From: CAVSUR01 sp963731285
GTDB lineage: Bacteria; Actinomycetota; Actinomycetes; Streptosporangiales; Streptosporangiaceae
DNA: 64,000 nt
Assembly (NCBI GenBank): GCA_963731285.1
Contig: CAVSUR010000014.1
Coordinates: 868,001-932,000, forward strand
Direction: 5' to 3'
Shown here: positions 25,565 through 34,729 of the stretch, in pieces
How positions within the stretch are numbered: position 1 is the first letter of the stretch
Layout of the letters: every line of letters begins with the position of its first letter
Notes under the pieces: generated by a model
The model's database searches: none
What the model was told of the DNA's origin: nothing
What the model saw: only the letters and a program-made list of their open reading frames with translations
Position numbers and translations under genes: made by a program

Positions 25565-26626
25565 GTGCCGCCCCAGCCGGGACAGGCCGGCCCGCAGCAG
25601 GACCTGCCCCAGGGCTCCGCGGAGCCGCTGTGCCAGCGCTACGACGCGGCACTGCTCGACCTGGACGGCGTGATCTACCTGGGCGGCGCGCCGGTCCCTG
25701 GCGCCCCGAAGGCGCTGGCGCAGGCCGCCGAGGCCGGGATGCGGCTGGCCTTCGTGACCAACAATGCCTCCCGGTCGCCGTCGGCCATCGCGGCTCAGCT
25801 CACCGGGCTGGGCGTCGCCGCCAGCACCGCCGACATCATCACGTCGGCGCAAGCCGCCGCGCACCTGCTCGCTGACCGGCTCCCGGCCGGGGCGCCGGTC
25901 CTGGTGGTGGGGGGCATCGGATTGCGGATCGCGCTGCGGGAGCGGGGTCTGCGGCCGGTGTCGACAGCCGCCGACCGGCCCGCGGCCGTGGTGCAGGGCT
26001 ACGCGCCCGATATCAGCTACACCGAGCTCGCCGAGGGCGCGCTCGCGGTCCGGGCCGGGGCGCTGTACGTGGCGTCCAACGCCGACACGACGCTGCCCAC
26101 CAGCCGTGGTCCGCAGCCCGGCAACGGGTCGCTGGTGGCGGTGATCGTCACCGCGACCGGGATCAGGCCGGTGGTGGCGGGCAAGCCTGAGCCGCCGCTG
26201 CACGCCGAGGCGATCGCCCGCACCGGGGCGCGCCGTCCGCTGGTGATCGGAGACCGGCTCGACACCGATATCGAGGGCGCGGTGCGCGGCGGTGCGGACA
26301 GCATGCTCGTGCTCACCGGCGTGACCAGCCCGGCGCAGGCCGTGCTCGCGCCGCCGGGCCAGCGGCCGTCCTATCTCGCCGCTAACCTGAGCGGGCTGCT
26401 CGAGCCGCACCCCGAGGTCCGCGCTGCGGACGGTGAGTTCTGCTGCGGCGGCTGGAGCGCACGGCGCGGAGCGGGCGGGGCCGGCGGCCTGAAACTGGCC
26501 GGCGACGGCGCGCCGGTCGACGGGCTGAGGGTGCTGTGCGCCGCCGCCTGGTCCGGCGCCGGGACGGACGACGTCAGCGCCGAGGCCGCGCGATCGGCCG
26601 TGGCGCGGCTTCGCCTGCCGTCCTGA
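25565..26626 (+). CDS. HAD-superfamily sugar/nucleotide phosphatase (NagD-like)
   Basis: 353 residues from GTG 25565. Motif I is LLDLDGVIYLG (nucleophile D in DLDG), motif II FVTNNASRS, and motifs III/IV VVAGKPEPPLHAEA and VIGDRLDTDIEGA. These define the NagD/PGP-like subfamily IIA. It corresponds by position and motif to M. tuberculosis Rv1692, described as a glycerol-3-phosphate phosphatase. A GTG at 25534 overlapping the TPR stop lies in another frame, so the true start could be there if a base were missing. The last 90 residues are a variable extension. Confidence 0.88.
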   Translation: MPPQPGQAGPQQDLPQGSAEPLCQRYDAALLDLDGVIYLGGAPVPGAPKALAQAAEAGMRLAFVTNNASRSPSAIAAQLTGLGVAASTADIITSAQAAAHLLADRLPAGAPVLVVGGIGLRIALRERGLRPVSTAADRPAAVVQGYAPDISYTELAEGALAVRAGALYVASNADTTLPTSRGPQPGNGSLVAVIVTATGIRPVVAGKPEPPLHAEAIARTGARRPLVIGDRLDTDIEGAVRGGADSMLVLTGVTSPAQAVLAPPGQRPSYLAANLSGLLEPHPEVRAADGEFCCGGWSARRGAGGAGGLKLAGDGAPVDGLRVLCAAAWSGAGTDDVSAEAARSAVARLRLPS

Positions 26627-26734
26627 CGGCGGCGCACGCGGCGGCCCAGGCCGGACCCGCGACGATCCCGGTCAGCCCCCGCGCCGGCGGACCGGCCGCC
26701 GGGCGGCCCCTTGAGCAGCCCACGAGCGGAACCG

Positions 26735-26815
26735 GAACAGGCCCCGGGCGGAGCGGGATCAGCCTTCCGGGCAGGCCGGATCAGCCTGCGGGCGGAGCCG
26801 GATCAGCCCGCCGGG
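26735..26815. repeat. Short GGATCAGCC repeats in intergenic GC-rich spacer
   Basis: GGATCAGCC recurs three times (near 26757, 26779 and 26803), each preceded by a GGCGGAGC- or GGCAGG-like stretch. It lies in the 293-base gap between the HAD gene and the ABC ATPase. The rest of this gap has nothing I recognise. It may be slippage-derived. Confidence 0.5.
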
Positions 26816-26919
26816 CGACGCGCGGGCCGGGCCGCCGCGAGCAGACTGCTGCCTGGGTTCACCGGACGCCCCAGCCGGCCGGCATCCCGGTCCCCGACAG
26901 CCACCGGAAGGACACGCAC

Positions 26920-28011
26920 ATGATCGAGGCCCGGAGCCTCAGCAAGCAATACGGCGGGACGCTGGCCGTCGACGACCTGTCGTTCACCGTGGAGCCGGGC
27001 AGGATAACCGGCTTCCTCGGCCCCAACGGGGCAGGTAAGACCACCACGATGCGGCTGATCCTGGGCCTGGACAAGCCGACCAAGGGCACCGTCACGGTCA
27101 ATGGCAAGCCGTTCAGCCAGCTGGCCTGGCCCATGCGCGAAGTGGGCGCGCTGCTGGACGCCAAGGCCATGCACGGCGGCCGCAGCGCCTACAACCACCT
27201 GCTGTGCCTGGCCCAGACCAGCAATCTGCCCGCCCGGCGGGTGCACGAGGTGCTCGAGCTGGTCGGCCTGAAGGAGGTCGTGTCTAAGCGGGCCAAGGGC
27301 TTCTCGCTCGGCATGGGCCAGCGCCTCGGCATCGCCGCGGCGCTACTCGGCGACCCGGCGATCCTGATGTTCGACGAGCCGGTCAACGGGCTGGATCCCG
27401 AGGGCATCCTGTGGATCCGCAACCTGATGAAGGCGCTGGCGGCCGAGGGCCGGACGGTCTTCGTCTCCTCGCACCTGATGTCGGAGATGGAGAACACCGC
27501 CGAGCACCTGATCGTCATCGGCCGCGGCAGGCTCATCGCGGACTGCTCGGTGGCCGAGTTCATCGCCGCCAACTCGCGGCAGTCCGTCCGGGTGCGGACC
27601 ACCGACCCGGACGAGCTGGCCAAGCTGGCCGCCGCCGCGGGCGGAACGGTTCGCGACGACGGCACCGGGGCGATGATCCTGCTCGGCCTGACCACCGCGC
27701 AGGTCGGCGACCTGGCCTTCGAGAACGGGATCCGGCTGCACGAGCTGGCGCCCGCGCAAGCCTCGCTAGAGGAAGCATTCATGGAGCTGACCGCGGCCAG
27801 CGTGCAGTTCCACGCCGGCGTTCCCGGCAACCAAGGCCGGCGGCGGCTGCGGGAAAGGTGGCCTGAGATGACCTCCGCAACGCACGAGGAACTCGTCGGC
27901 GGCGCAGTCGGAGCGCCAGCGCGGGCCGGGCCGGCTTCGGCGGCGCCCTGCGCTCGGAATTCACCAAGATCCGCTCGGTACGGTCGACCTACTGGACGCT
28001 CCTGGCGCTGA
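26920..28011 (+). CDS. ABC-2 type transporter, ATP-binding subunit
   Basis: ATG 26920; the recognisable ATPase is about 300 residues, ending near FMELTAASVQFHAG. Walker A is GPNGAGKTTT, signature SLGMGQRLGIA, Walker B ILMFDEPVNGLDPEG and H-loop SSHLMSEM. BcrA-type exporters for antibiotics or lipids share this layout. No stop occurs before the downstream permease ATG (27868), so the frame runs on to 28011. A missing or extra base near 27800-27865 probably hid the true stop (TGA 27864 in the neighbouring frame is a candidate). Paralogue of the ATPase at 61778-62707. Confidence 0.85.
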   Translation: MIEARSLSKQYGGTLAVDDLSFTVEPGRITGFLGPNGAGKTTTMRLILGLDKPTKGTVTVNGKPFSQLAWPMREVGALLDAKAMHGGRSAYNHLLCLAQTSNLPARRVHEVLELVGLKEVVSKRAKGFSLGMGQRLGIAAALLGDPAILMFDEPVNGLDPEGILWIRNLMKALAAEGRTVFVSSHLMSEMENTAEHLIVIGRGRLIADCSVAEFIAANSRQSVRVRTTDPDELAKLAAAAGGTVRDDGTGAMILLGLTTAQVGDLAFENGIRLHELAPAQASLEEAFMELTAASVQFHAGVPGNQGRRRLRERWPEMTSATHEELVGGAVGAPARAGPASAAPCARNSPRSARYGRPTGRSWR

Positions 28012-28721
28012 TCATCGCGGTCATCGGCATCGGCGCACTGTTCAGCTTCGGGCGGGCCCAGCAGATCACCCAGGCGCCCCCAGGCGGCCGGTCGGCGCAG
28101 GTCGCCGACGCTATCACGCACGCGACCTCGACCAGCCTGTTCGGGCTGCTCATCGGCCAGCTGATCATCGTGGTCCTGGGCGTGCTGACGATGTCGTCTG
28201 AGTACTCCACCGGCATGATCAGGGCCTCGCTGACCACGATGCCCAGGCGCGGCACGGTCTTCGCGGCCAAGGCCGTGGTGTTCGGCGCGGTCGCACTTGT
28301 GGTCGGCATGGTGGCCAGCTTCGGCGCGTTCTTCACCGGCCAGGCGATCCTGGCCACGCAGCACGCCAGCGCGACGCTCAGCTACCCGGGCGCCTTGCGG
28401 GCGGTCCTCGGCGGCGGCCTGTTCCTGACCGTCTGCGGGCTGCTGTCCTACGGCCTGGCGGCCGTACTGCGGCACACGGCGGGCGCCATCACCGCGGCTA
28501 TCGGCCTGCTGTTCGTGCTGTTCATCCTGAGCGGGTTCCTGCCCCACAACTGGGCCGTGCACATCGACAAATGGATCCCGTTCAACGCCGGTGCGGCCAT
28601 CTGGGAGAACGAGTCCGGGGTGAACATGTTCCACCCGTGGACGGGGTTCGCGGTGTTCTGCGGCTATGCCGCCATAACGGTCATCGGCGGCCTGATCCTT
28701 TTCCGCAAGCGCGACGCCTGA
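27868..28721 (+). pseudogene. ABC-2 permease, frame broken near its start
   Basis: The body, in one frame to TGA 28721, has six hydrophobic segments and the marker SSEYSTGMIRASLTTMPRR shared with the 60963-61781 permease. Upstream in that frame GALRSEFTKIRSVRSTYWT is the usual permease N-terminus, but no start codon lies between it and a stop at 27864. The ATG at 27868 (MTSATHEELVGGAVG) is in the frame one base off, so one base appears to be lost around 27900-27940. Restored length would be about 285 residues. Error or real break is undecided. Confidence 0.75.
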
Positions 28722-28856
28722 GGTTCAGCTGGCGCAGGCGGGGGCCCCAGGGCAGTGCCCGCGGGCCCTCGTTCTGCGGCACCGGGGCGCCAGGTGACCT
28801 AACCCGCCGCGCCACCGCGGACGCTGAGCCGGCCGGTCAGAAAGTGATCAGGTACG

Positions 28857-30080
28857 TCACCAGGCGGCGCCGACCAGACCGTTCGGAGTACCGGGTAGTA
28901 CCGTCTGCCTCCCTGTGACCAGGTCGATCAGCTTCGCGAAGTCGTACTCGTCGTACAGCACGTACCGGCCGGACACGTCCGTCCGGATGCTCATCGGGTA
29001 GGTGATATCCCCGCCCCGCTGGAGCACCCGCACCACGCGTATCAGCCTGCCTGTGGCCGACTGATACGCCCCGAGCTGTTCCTGCCACCAGGTCTTACGG
29101 TTGTAACGCGAAGCGATAGCGAAGGTGGCCTGTCCGGCCGGGCTCAGCACTCCGGCGTCTATCTCGGCGTTGCCGGAGGGACGGCGGATGGCCCCGCGGT
29201 AGTACCGGGCCAGCCGGCCGCCCGGTGAGCCGGTGCGCAGGATCCAGAGGGCGTTCAGGCCGCTTGTGGTCAAACGGGTGCCGTTACTCGGATTGCTGAT
29301 CATCCCGAGCAGGCCGCCGTCCGCGGACAGCGACAGGTCGAACGGAGCGGCCGGGAAGGTGTAGGTCCAGGTCTTCAGGCCGCCGGACGGCAGGCTGATG
29401 ACTCCGACCTGCCCGAAGTGGCGGACGATATTGCCTCGCGTGTGCCGGCAGACGGTGGTGTCGTAGGCAGCGGTCTGCCCGTCTGCGCTGCCGGCTAGCC
29501 CGTCTGGCTGGATCTGCCCGAAGACCCTCGGCAGCGCGAGCGGGGACAGGCCGGTGGCCCGGCCCCGGGTGGTGAGCCGAAACCGGTAGAGCGCGGTGGT
29601 GCACTCGTGCCGGTTGACCGCCGCGGCGACGAACGTCCGGTCGCCGCCCAGCGTGGCCACCGCCTGGTAGTACCAGCCGGGCCGCGGGGCTTGCAGCCGC
29701 CCGGCGACGCGGCCGGTCGTAGAGCTGACCACCACGAGCACAGTGGCGTTGCTGGTCGGCGCGAAGGATGTCTGCCGGACCTCGGCGATGAATCTGGGCA
29801 TCGGCCCGGCGGGCATCCGCCCGCCTGAGTAGCCCTGCGCCACCGTGCCCGGCTGCTGCGGGGCGGCCGCGTGACCGGTCATGGCACGCGGCACGATGAG
29901 CGCGGCGGCAAGGACGATGACCGCTACGGCCGCGGCGGCGAGCAGCGGGGTCACCCGGCGGCGCGCGCCGGCCCGGGCGATACGGCGGGGACGGGCGCCC
30001 AGCGGGCGGATCGTCTCCGGCCGGATGGCCTCGGCGGCGTCCCGGTAGGCGTCGCGCAGCCGGTCTTCGATCGGGTTCAC
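28857..30080 (-). CDS. Membrane-anchored propeller protein, likely sigma-factor partner
   Basis: 407 residues from GTG 30080, overlapping the sigma gene stop by four bases. A cytoplasmic N-terminus of about 43 residues (MNPIEDRLRDAYRDAAEAI) precedes one membrane segment (TPLLAAAAVAVIVLAAALIV) and an extracytoplasmic domain of about 330 residues. The latter has WD/Lp-type propeller repeats (VSSTTGRVAGRL, LSLSADGG, SGRYVLYDEYD). No zinc-binding anti-sigma motif is present. The operon position and topology suggest it regulates or senses for the sigma factor, by inference only. Confidence 0.75.
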   Translation of the reverse strand: MNPIEDRLRDAYRDAAEAIRPETIRPLGARPRRIARAGARRRVTPLLAAAAVAVIVLAAALIVPRAMTGHAAAPQQPGTVAQGYSGGRMPAGPMPRFIAEVRQTSFAPTSNATVLVVVSSTTGRVAGRLQAPRPGWYYQAVATLGGDRTFVAAAVNRHECTTALYRFRLTTRGRATGLSPLALPRVFGQIQPDGLAGSADGQTAAYDTTVCRHTRGNIVRHFGQVGVISLPSGGLKTWTYTFPAAPFDLSLSADGGLLGMISNPSNGTRLTTSGLNALWILRTGSPGGRLARYYRGAIRRPSGNAEIDAGVLSPAGQATFAIASRYNRKTWWQEQLGAYQSATGRLIRVVRVLQRGGDITYPMSIRTDVSGRYVLYDEYDFAKLIDLVTGRQTVLPGTPNGLVGAAW

Positions 30081-30661
30081 AGTTCCTCCTTCAGCTCGCG
30101 GGCCAGCGCGGCCAGAGCGCGCGATGCGGTCGAGGAGACGGTGCCGCGGCTGATGCCGAGGATCGCGGCGATCTGCTGGTCCGGCAGGTCCTGGTAGTAG
30201 CGCAGGGCCAGCACCTCGCGAGCGCGGCGTGGCAGCCCGGCGACCGCGGCCAGCACGGCCCGCTGGTCCTCGCCGGCCATGGCGGCCGATTCCGCCGACC
30301 AGACCGGCGGCTCGTGCGGCGGCGGCCGCAGCCGGGCGCGGCGGCGGGCCCGCAGCACCGTGCGCGACCCGTTCACGACCGAGGTACGCAGGTAGGGCAG
30401 GGCCTTGTCGGCAGCCTGCAGCCGCGGCAGCGCCCGGTACAGGCCGAAGAACGCGTCCTGCACCACATCTTCGGCGCTGGCCCGGTCACCCACCAGCATC
30501 AGCGCGAGCCGCACCAGGCCGACGGCGTGCGCGCGGAACAGCTCATTGACGACGTCATCGCTCGCCGGGATCGCCGCCGGGCCGTCCGCCTGTCCGTCGC
30601 TCGCGGCCAGCCCGGCGGCCTGAACCGCAGCCTGTTGCACCGTGCTGGCGTGAGGTCTCAT
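30077..30661 (-). CDS. ECF/SigE-family RNA polymerase sigma factor
   Basis: 194 residues from ATG 30661, preceded on its strand by TAGGAAG. Region 2 is visible as VGLVRLALMLVGDRASAEDV and VQDAFFGLYRAL; region 4 as LPRRAREVLALRYYQDL, then PDQQIAAILGISRGTVSS with the helix-turn-helix. Region 3 is missing, as in ECF factors, and the spacing is that of the actinobacterial SigE-like group. It is translationally coupled to the membrane propeller gene. Confidence 0.9.
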   Translation of the reverse strand: MRPHASTVQQAAVQAAGLAASDGQADGPAAIPASDDVVNELFRAHAVGLVRLALMLVGDRASAEDVVQDAFFGLYRALPRLQAADKALPYLRTSVVNGSRTVLRARRRARLRPPPHEPPVWSAESAAMAGEDQRAVLAAVAGLPRRAREVLALRYYQDLPDQQIAAILGISRGTVSSTASRALAALARELKEEL

Positions 30662-30714
30662 CTTCCTAAGACGCCGGCGCCGCCGCGCTGCTGAGTTCCC
30701 GGCCGTGCGGATTG

Positions 30715-31509
30715 TCAGCTCGCGGCGGGCTGGCAGCGCGGGCACCAGAACGTGATCCGCTCGGTCGGGTCCGCGCCCGGCCCGGCGGCCTCGTGCCGGC
30801 GGATCGGGGTGCCGCACCGGCGGCACGGCCGGCCGGCCCGGCGGTAGACCCAGTTCTCCGTGCCGGCCGCCAGGCTCCCGGTGGTCGCCTGCTCCGGCCG
30901 GTCCTTGTTGGCGTCCAGCAGGCGGCGGGCCAGCTCGACGACCGCGGTCAGGTCGCCGGCCGCCCCGACCGGCCGCCACGGGTCCAGCCCGCGCAGGAAC
31001 AGCACCTCGGCCTTATACAAATTGCCGATACCCGCCAGGTTCCGCTGGTCGAGCAGGGCCGCACCGATCGGCCGCCCCGGCGTCGCCCGCAGCCGGCGCA
31101 CCGCCTCGGCTCCGTCCCAGTCCGGGCCGAGCAGGTCGGGCCCGAGGTGTCCGACCACCCGGTCCTCGTGCACGGTCCGCAGCACCTCCACCACGCCGAG
31201 CAGGCGGCCGATCGCCTGCCAGCTGTCGTTGGCCAGTACCAGCCTGATCCGGTAGTCGCGTGGCGGATAGCCGCGCGCCGGCCGCACCCGCCAGGTGCCG
31301 TCCATCCGCAGATGGGTGTGCACGGTGATGCCGCCCTCGACCCGGGTCAGCAGGTGCTTGCCCCGTGACAAGGTGGCGGTGACCGCCCGCCCGGTGAGAT
31401 CCGTGGTCGCATACCGCGGCACCCGGAAATCGCTGCGCGTCAGCTCCCGGCCGTCCAGTGCCGCGCTGAGCTGGCGCGCCGCGCGCCAGACGGTATCGCC
31501 CTCGGGCAT
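30715..31509 (-). CDS. nei: Formamidopyrimidine/endonuclease VIII-type DNA glycosylase
   Basis: 264 residues. MPEGDTVWRAARQL gives the catalytic Pro2-Glu3 pair; the W-R-A variant is typical of Nei/Nei2 and not MutM. The H2TH region is LLDQRNLAGIGNLYKAEVLF. A C-terminal zinc finger, CRRCGTPI with a later CPRC, is intact. It removes oxidised pyrimidines and nicks the strand. It is probably a separate unit from the sigma gene (53-base gap, same strand). Confidence 0.92.
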   Translation of the reverse strand: MPEGDTVWRAARQLSAALDGRELTRSDFRVPRYATTDLTGRAVTATLSRGKHLLTRVEGGITVHTHLRMDGTWRVRPARGYPPRDYRIRLVLANDSWQAIGRLLGVVEVLRTVHEDRVVGHLGPDLLGPDWDGAEAVRRLRATPGRPIGAALLDQRNLAGIGNLYKAEVLFLRGLDPWRPVGAAGDLTAVVELARRLLDANKDRPEQATTGSLAAGTENWVYRRAGRPCRRCGTPIRRHEAAGPGADPTERITFWCPRCQPAAS

Positions 31510-31776
31510 GCTCCCAGCATGGCACCAGCGGCTGGCTGGTCCGGCAGGCCGGCATTTGCGCGGTCAGGCGGTTCCGGGGCTGGCCTCGCAGGCTGACCGG
31601 CCCGGCGGCAGATTTGGCGGCCTAATTGCCTGCCCGCGGACAGCGGGTATTCAAAGGTGACAGGTTATGCGTCTGAAATAACGCACAGCTGGAGATATAC
31701 CTGATGGCGGCCTGCGCGGCCGCCGGGGAGTTCGTGATCATGCGGCGGCGGCCGCAGCGAGAACATGGGGGTTCCG

Positions 31777-33078
31777 ATGAAGACCAGCCGATGGACGCCG
31801 CTTGGCCGCGCGGGCCTGGTCGCGGGCATCACTGCGGCCAGCATGCTCGGGATGGCCGGGCCTGCGCTGGCCGCCTCCGGCCCGGTGTCGTCGCATCCCG
31901 CCAGCGGCACCCCGGCCTTTCCCAGCAGCGGCGCCACCGAGCAGATGCGCCAGCTGGTGCAGTGCGGCGGGACCATGTACGGGGTCGGCAGCTTCCACAC
32001 GGTCACGCAGGGCGGTACGTCGATAACGCGGGACAACGCGTTCAGCTTCAGCGCGACCGCGCCGTACAAGGTGACCTCGTGGAACCCTGACGTCAACGGC
32101 AAGGTCAACTCCATCGCATTCAACGGCGGTAACTGTTCCGAGGCCTACATCGGCGGCACGTTCTCGTCCGTGCACGGCACCAGCGTCAAGGACATCGCCG
32201 AGGTGAGCACCTCGACCGGCGCGGTCAGCAGCTCCTTCGGTCACACCGCCAACGGCCAGGTCGAGAGCCTGCTGGCCGTCCGCGGGCACCTGCTGACCGG
32301 CGGCTACTTCACCTCGGTCAACGGCAGCAGCAACAGGTACTTCGCCAGCCTCAGCCCGGCGACGGGCAGGGACGACGGGTTCCTGCACCTGAACATCTCC
32401 GGCAACTACACCGGTCCCGGCACCCGGGTCTACAACCAGCAGCTGAGCCACGGCGGCACGCTCGACCTGGTCGAGGGCGTCTTCACCTCGGTCGGCGGCC
32501 AGCCGCGCCAGCAGATCTTCATGCTCAGCGTAGGCGGCGGCAGCGCGGCGCTCACCGGCTGGACGTCCCCGGAGTTCAGCCAGCACTGCGCGAACAGCGA
32601 ATCGTTCTACATCCGCGCCGCCTCCTGGTCGCCGGACGACGGCACCGTCTACACCGCGAGCACCGGCTTCAAGCCGGCCTCCGGGCCTGACCACGGCCTG
32701 TGCGACTCGGCCGCCGCCTTCCCCGCCTCCCAGACCTCGGTCAGCCACAAGTGGATCAACTACACGGGCTGCGACTCGCTGTATTCCACCGCCGCCGACG
32801 CCAATACCGCCTACTTCGGCGGTCATGAGCGGTGGGCCGACAACTCGCACGGCTGCAACGCGGCGGGCCCGGGCGCGGTCCCGGCCCAGGGGATGGTCGG
32901 GCTCTCGCCGTCGACCGGTGCCGTGGTGTTCAACCCCACCCGGGGCCGCGGCCTGGGCGCCGACGACATGCTGATCACCAGCGCCGGGCTGTGGATCGCC
33001 AGCGACAACGCCTTCGGCGCCAACGCGTGCGCCCACATCCCCGGGCACGCGGGCGTCTGCTTCCTGCCCTACGGCTGA
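31777..33078 (+). CDS. Secreted beta-propeller-like protein
   Basis: About 433 residues. ATG 31777 is chosen over 31765 because GGGGG at 31767-31771 is well spaced. A Sec signal peptide ends GPALAASG. The mature protein has repeats of the form AYIGGTFSSVHGTS, LLTGGYFTSVNGSS and LVEGVFTSVGG with Asp/Asn-rich turns, a delta-60/DUF5122-like propeller pattern. Six or more Cys residues in the second half suggest disulfides. Lies alone between nei and SCP2, with a 267-base upstream gap that should hold its promoter, although I see no clear -35/-10 pair. Confidence 0.8.
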   Translation: MKTSRWTPLGRAGLVAGITAASMLGMAGPALAASGPVSSHPASGTPAFPSSGATEQMRQLVQCGGTMYGVGSFHTVTQGGTSITRDNAFSFSATAPYKVTSWNPDVNGKVNSIAFNGGNCSEAYIGGTFSSVHGTSVKDIAEVSTSTGAVSSSFGHTANGQVESLLAVRGHLLTGGYFTSVNGSSNRYFASLSPATGRDDGFLHLNISGNYTGPGTRVYNQQLSHGGTLDLVEGVFTSVGGQPRQQIFMLSVGGGSAALTGWTSPEFSQHCANSESFYIRAASWSPDDGTVYTASTGFKPASGPDHGLCDSAAAFPASQTSVSHKWINYTGCDSLYSTAADANTAYFGGHERWADNSHGCNAAGPGAVPAQGMVGLSPSTGAVVFNPTRGRGLGADDMLITSAGLWIASDNAFGANACAHIPGHAGVCFLPYG

Positions 33079-33115
33079 TCGATTCCGCGGGCTGACTGCC
33101 GCCTGGCCGGCGGCG

Positions 33116-33460
33116 TTACATCAGGCGGCGCAGCCGGATCAGGTCCAGGACGTTGCCCTCGACCTTGAGGCGCCCCGACAGCCACGACCGCAGGAAGCTA
33201 CCGGGATCGGCCGCGATCGCCACCACGTCGTCGCTCTTGGCCGCGAACCGCACCTGCGCCGCGGGCGAGTCCGGCCCGGCTTCGCGGACGCCGTTGTGCC
33301 CGTTCGGCCCGAGCCGGGTCAAGAACGTCACGCCCAGGTCGGACACCCGGCAGCTCAGCGTGCGGTCCATCAGGTGATCCGCGCGGGCCTGGGCGTCCAT
33401 GTCCGAGATGCGGGCGGTGAGGCTCTCCAGGGCCGCGCGGCACTCGTCGGCTGTCGCCAT
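33116..33460 (-). CDS. SCP2 sterol-binding-domain protein
   Basis: 114 residues. ATG 33460 is preceded by AAGGAG on its strand. VRFAAKSDDVVAIAADPGSF and GRLKVEGNVLDLIRLRRLM match the C-terminal half of SCP2-like domains, which bind lipids in a hydrophobic tunnel. In actinobacteria such a gene often stands divergent to the tlyA-nadK-recN operon, as here. Ligand unknown. Confidence 0.75.
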   Translation of the reverse strand: MATADECRAALESLTARISDMDAQARADHLMDRTLSCRVSDLGVTFLTRLGPNGHNGVREAGPDSPAAQVRFAAKSDDVVAIAADPGSFLRSWLSGRLKVEGNVLDLIRLRRLM

Positions 33461-33630
33461 CAGTTCTCCTTGCCTTTGCCGATCATTGTCCGCACCGGCC
33501 CGAGGAGTAGGGCCGGCGGGGGCCGGGTAACCCGTACGGATGCGCCGATCTGGCGGCACCGGGCGGTAGCGTTCCCTGACGGGACGCGTGACCGGCGCTG
33601 TTCCGGAGATGGCAAGGAGCGTGGAGCACA

Positions 33631-33909
33631 GTGCAGTCCGAAACCGTGCCGCCCGACCCGGGACAGTCCGACCCGCGGCAGCCCGGCACCGAGACGGCAG
33701 GCCTGCCCGGTCCGGCGCCCCGGATCCCGGCCGGGCCGGCCACCGGCGACCTGCGTGTTGATCATGCCCTGGCCGACCTGCGCGAGCTGGCCAGCAGGCC
33801 GGTGGCCGAGCACCCGGCGATCTTCGACCGGGTGCACCAGCGGCTGCGGGACGTCCTGGGCGAGCTGGACGGGCAGCCGCCCGGCGGCCTGCAGGGACGC
33901 GGCGGCTGA
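33631..33909 (+). CDS. Small conserved actinobacterial protein ahead of tlyA
   Basis: 92 residues from GTG 33631. The N-terminal half is Pro/Gly-rich and the C-terminal half is helical (RVDHALADLRELASRPVAEH, then FDRVHQRLRDVLGELDG). By size and place it matches the small ORF between the HAD gene and tlyA in M. tuberculosis (Rv1693). No known function. A 19-base gap separates its stop from the likely tlyA ATG. The coding pattern and helix make it credible. Confidence 0.7.
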   Translation: MQSETVPPDPGQSDPRQPGTETAGLPGPAPRIPAGPATGDLRVDHALADLRELASRPVAEHPAIFDRVHQRLRDVLGELDGQPPGGLQGRGG

Positions 33910-33928
33910 GATCGGCGTGCGCCAGGTC

Positions 33929-34729
33929 ATGAACAGGCGGCGGCTGGACGCCGAGCTGGTGCGGCGCGGGCTGGCCAGGTCCCGGGACCAGGCCGCCGAG
34001 CTGATCGACGCGGGCCGGGTGACCGTGGCCGGGCAGGTTGCGGGCAAGCCCGCGACCCGGGTCGCCGAGGCAGCGGCCATCACGGTGCGAGACGACGGAC
34101 CGGCCGGGCCGCAGTACGCCTCCCGCGGCGGCCGCAAGCTCGCCGGGGCCCTGGCCGCCTTCCCCGGGCTGCCGGTGGCCGGCCGGCGGTGCCTGGACGC
34201 CGGCGCGTCCACGGGAGGGTTCACCGACGTGCTGCTGCGCAGCGGCGCCGCTCACGTCGTGGCGGCGGACGTCGGCTACGGCCAGCTGGCCTGGCCGCTG
34301 CGCAGTGACCCGCGGGTGACGGTGCTGGACCGGGTCAACGTCCGCGGCCTGCGGCCCGAGCAGGTGGCGCCGCCGCCACGACTGGTGACCGCGGACCTGT
34401 CCTTCATCTCGCTGACCCTGGTGCTGCCGGCGCTGGCGGCCTGCGCGGCTCCGGATGCTGACTTCCTGCTGCTGGTCAAGCCCCAGTTCGAAGTGGGCCG
34501 CGGCAGCGTCGGCTCGGGCGGTGTGGTGCGCGATCCGGGGCTGCGGGCGCAGGCCGTCACCGCGGTGGCGGCGGCCGCCCTCGGGCTCGGGCTCGGCACG
34601 GCGGGGGTGACGGCGAGCCCGCTGCCGGGACCGTCCGGCAACGTGGAGTATTTCCTGTGGCTGCGGCGCGGGGCACCGCCGCTGGACCGCGCCGACCTGA
34701 CGGGCGCGATCACGGAGGGACCGCAGTGA
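33929..34729 (+). CDS. tlyA: TlyA-type 16S/23S rRNA 2'-O-methyltransferase
   Basis: 266 residues from ATG 33929 (GTG 33917 possible). An S4 RNA-binding domain occupies residues 1-60 (RLDAELVRRGLARSRDQAAE, then LIDAGRVTVAG), followed by an FtsJ-like fold. The SAM site is CLDAGASTGGFTD at about residue 88, then VVAADVGYGQLAW and LVTADLSFISLTLV; LLLVKPQFEVGR is also typical. TlyA methylates rRNA cytidines and confers capreomycin sensitivity in mycobacteria. GTGA overlap with nadK. Confidence 0.94.
   Translation: MNRRRLDAELVRRGLARSRDQAAELIDAGRVTVAGQVAGKPATRVAEAAAITVRDDGPAGPQYASRGGRKLAGALAAFPGLPVAGRRCLDAGASTGGFTDVLLRSGAAHVVAADVGYGQLAWPLRSDPRVTVLDRVNVRGLRPEQVAPPPRLVTADLSFISLTLVLPALAACAAPDADFLLLVKPQFEVGRGSVGSGGVVRDPGLRAQAVTAVAAAALGLGLGTAGVTASPLPGPSGNVEYFLWLRRGAPPLDRADLTGAITEGPQ

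Noticed and set aside
25534..25875. 113-residue frame starting at the TPR stop
   Set aside because: It overlaps the HAD coding frame, and the HAD motifs lie in the other frame. It may only show where the true HAD start was.
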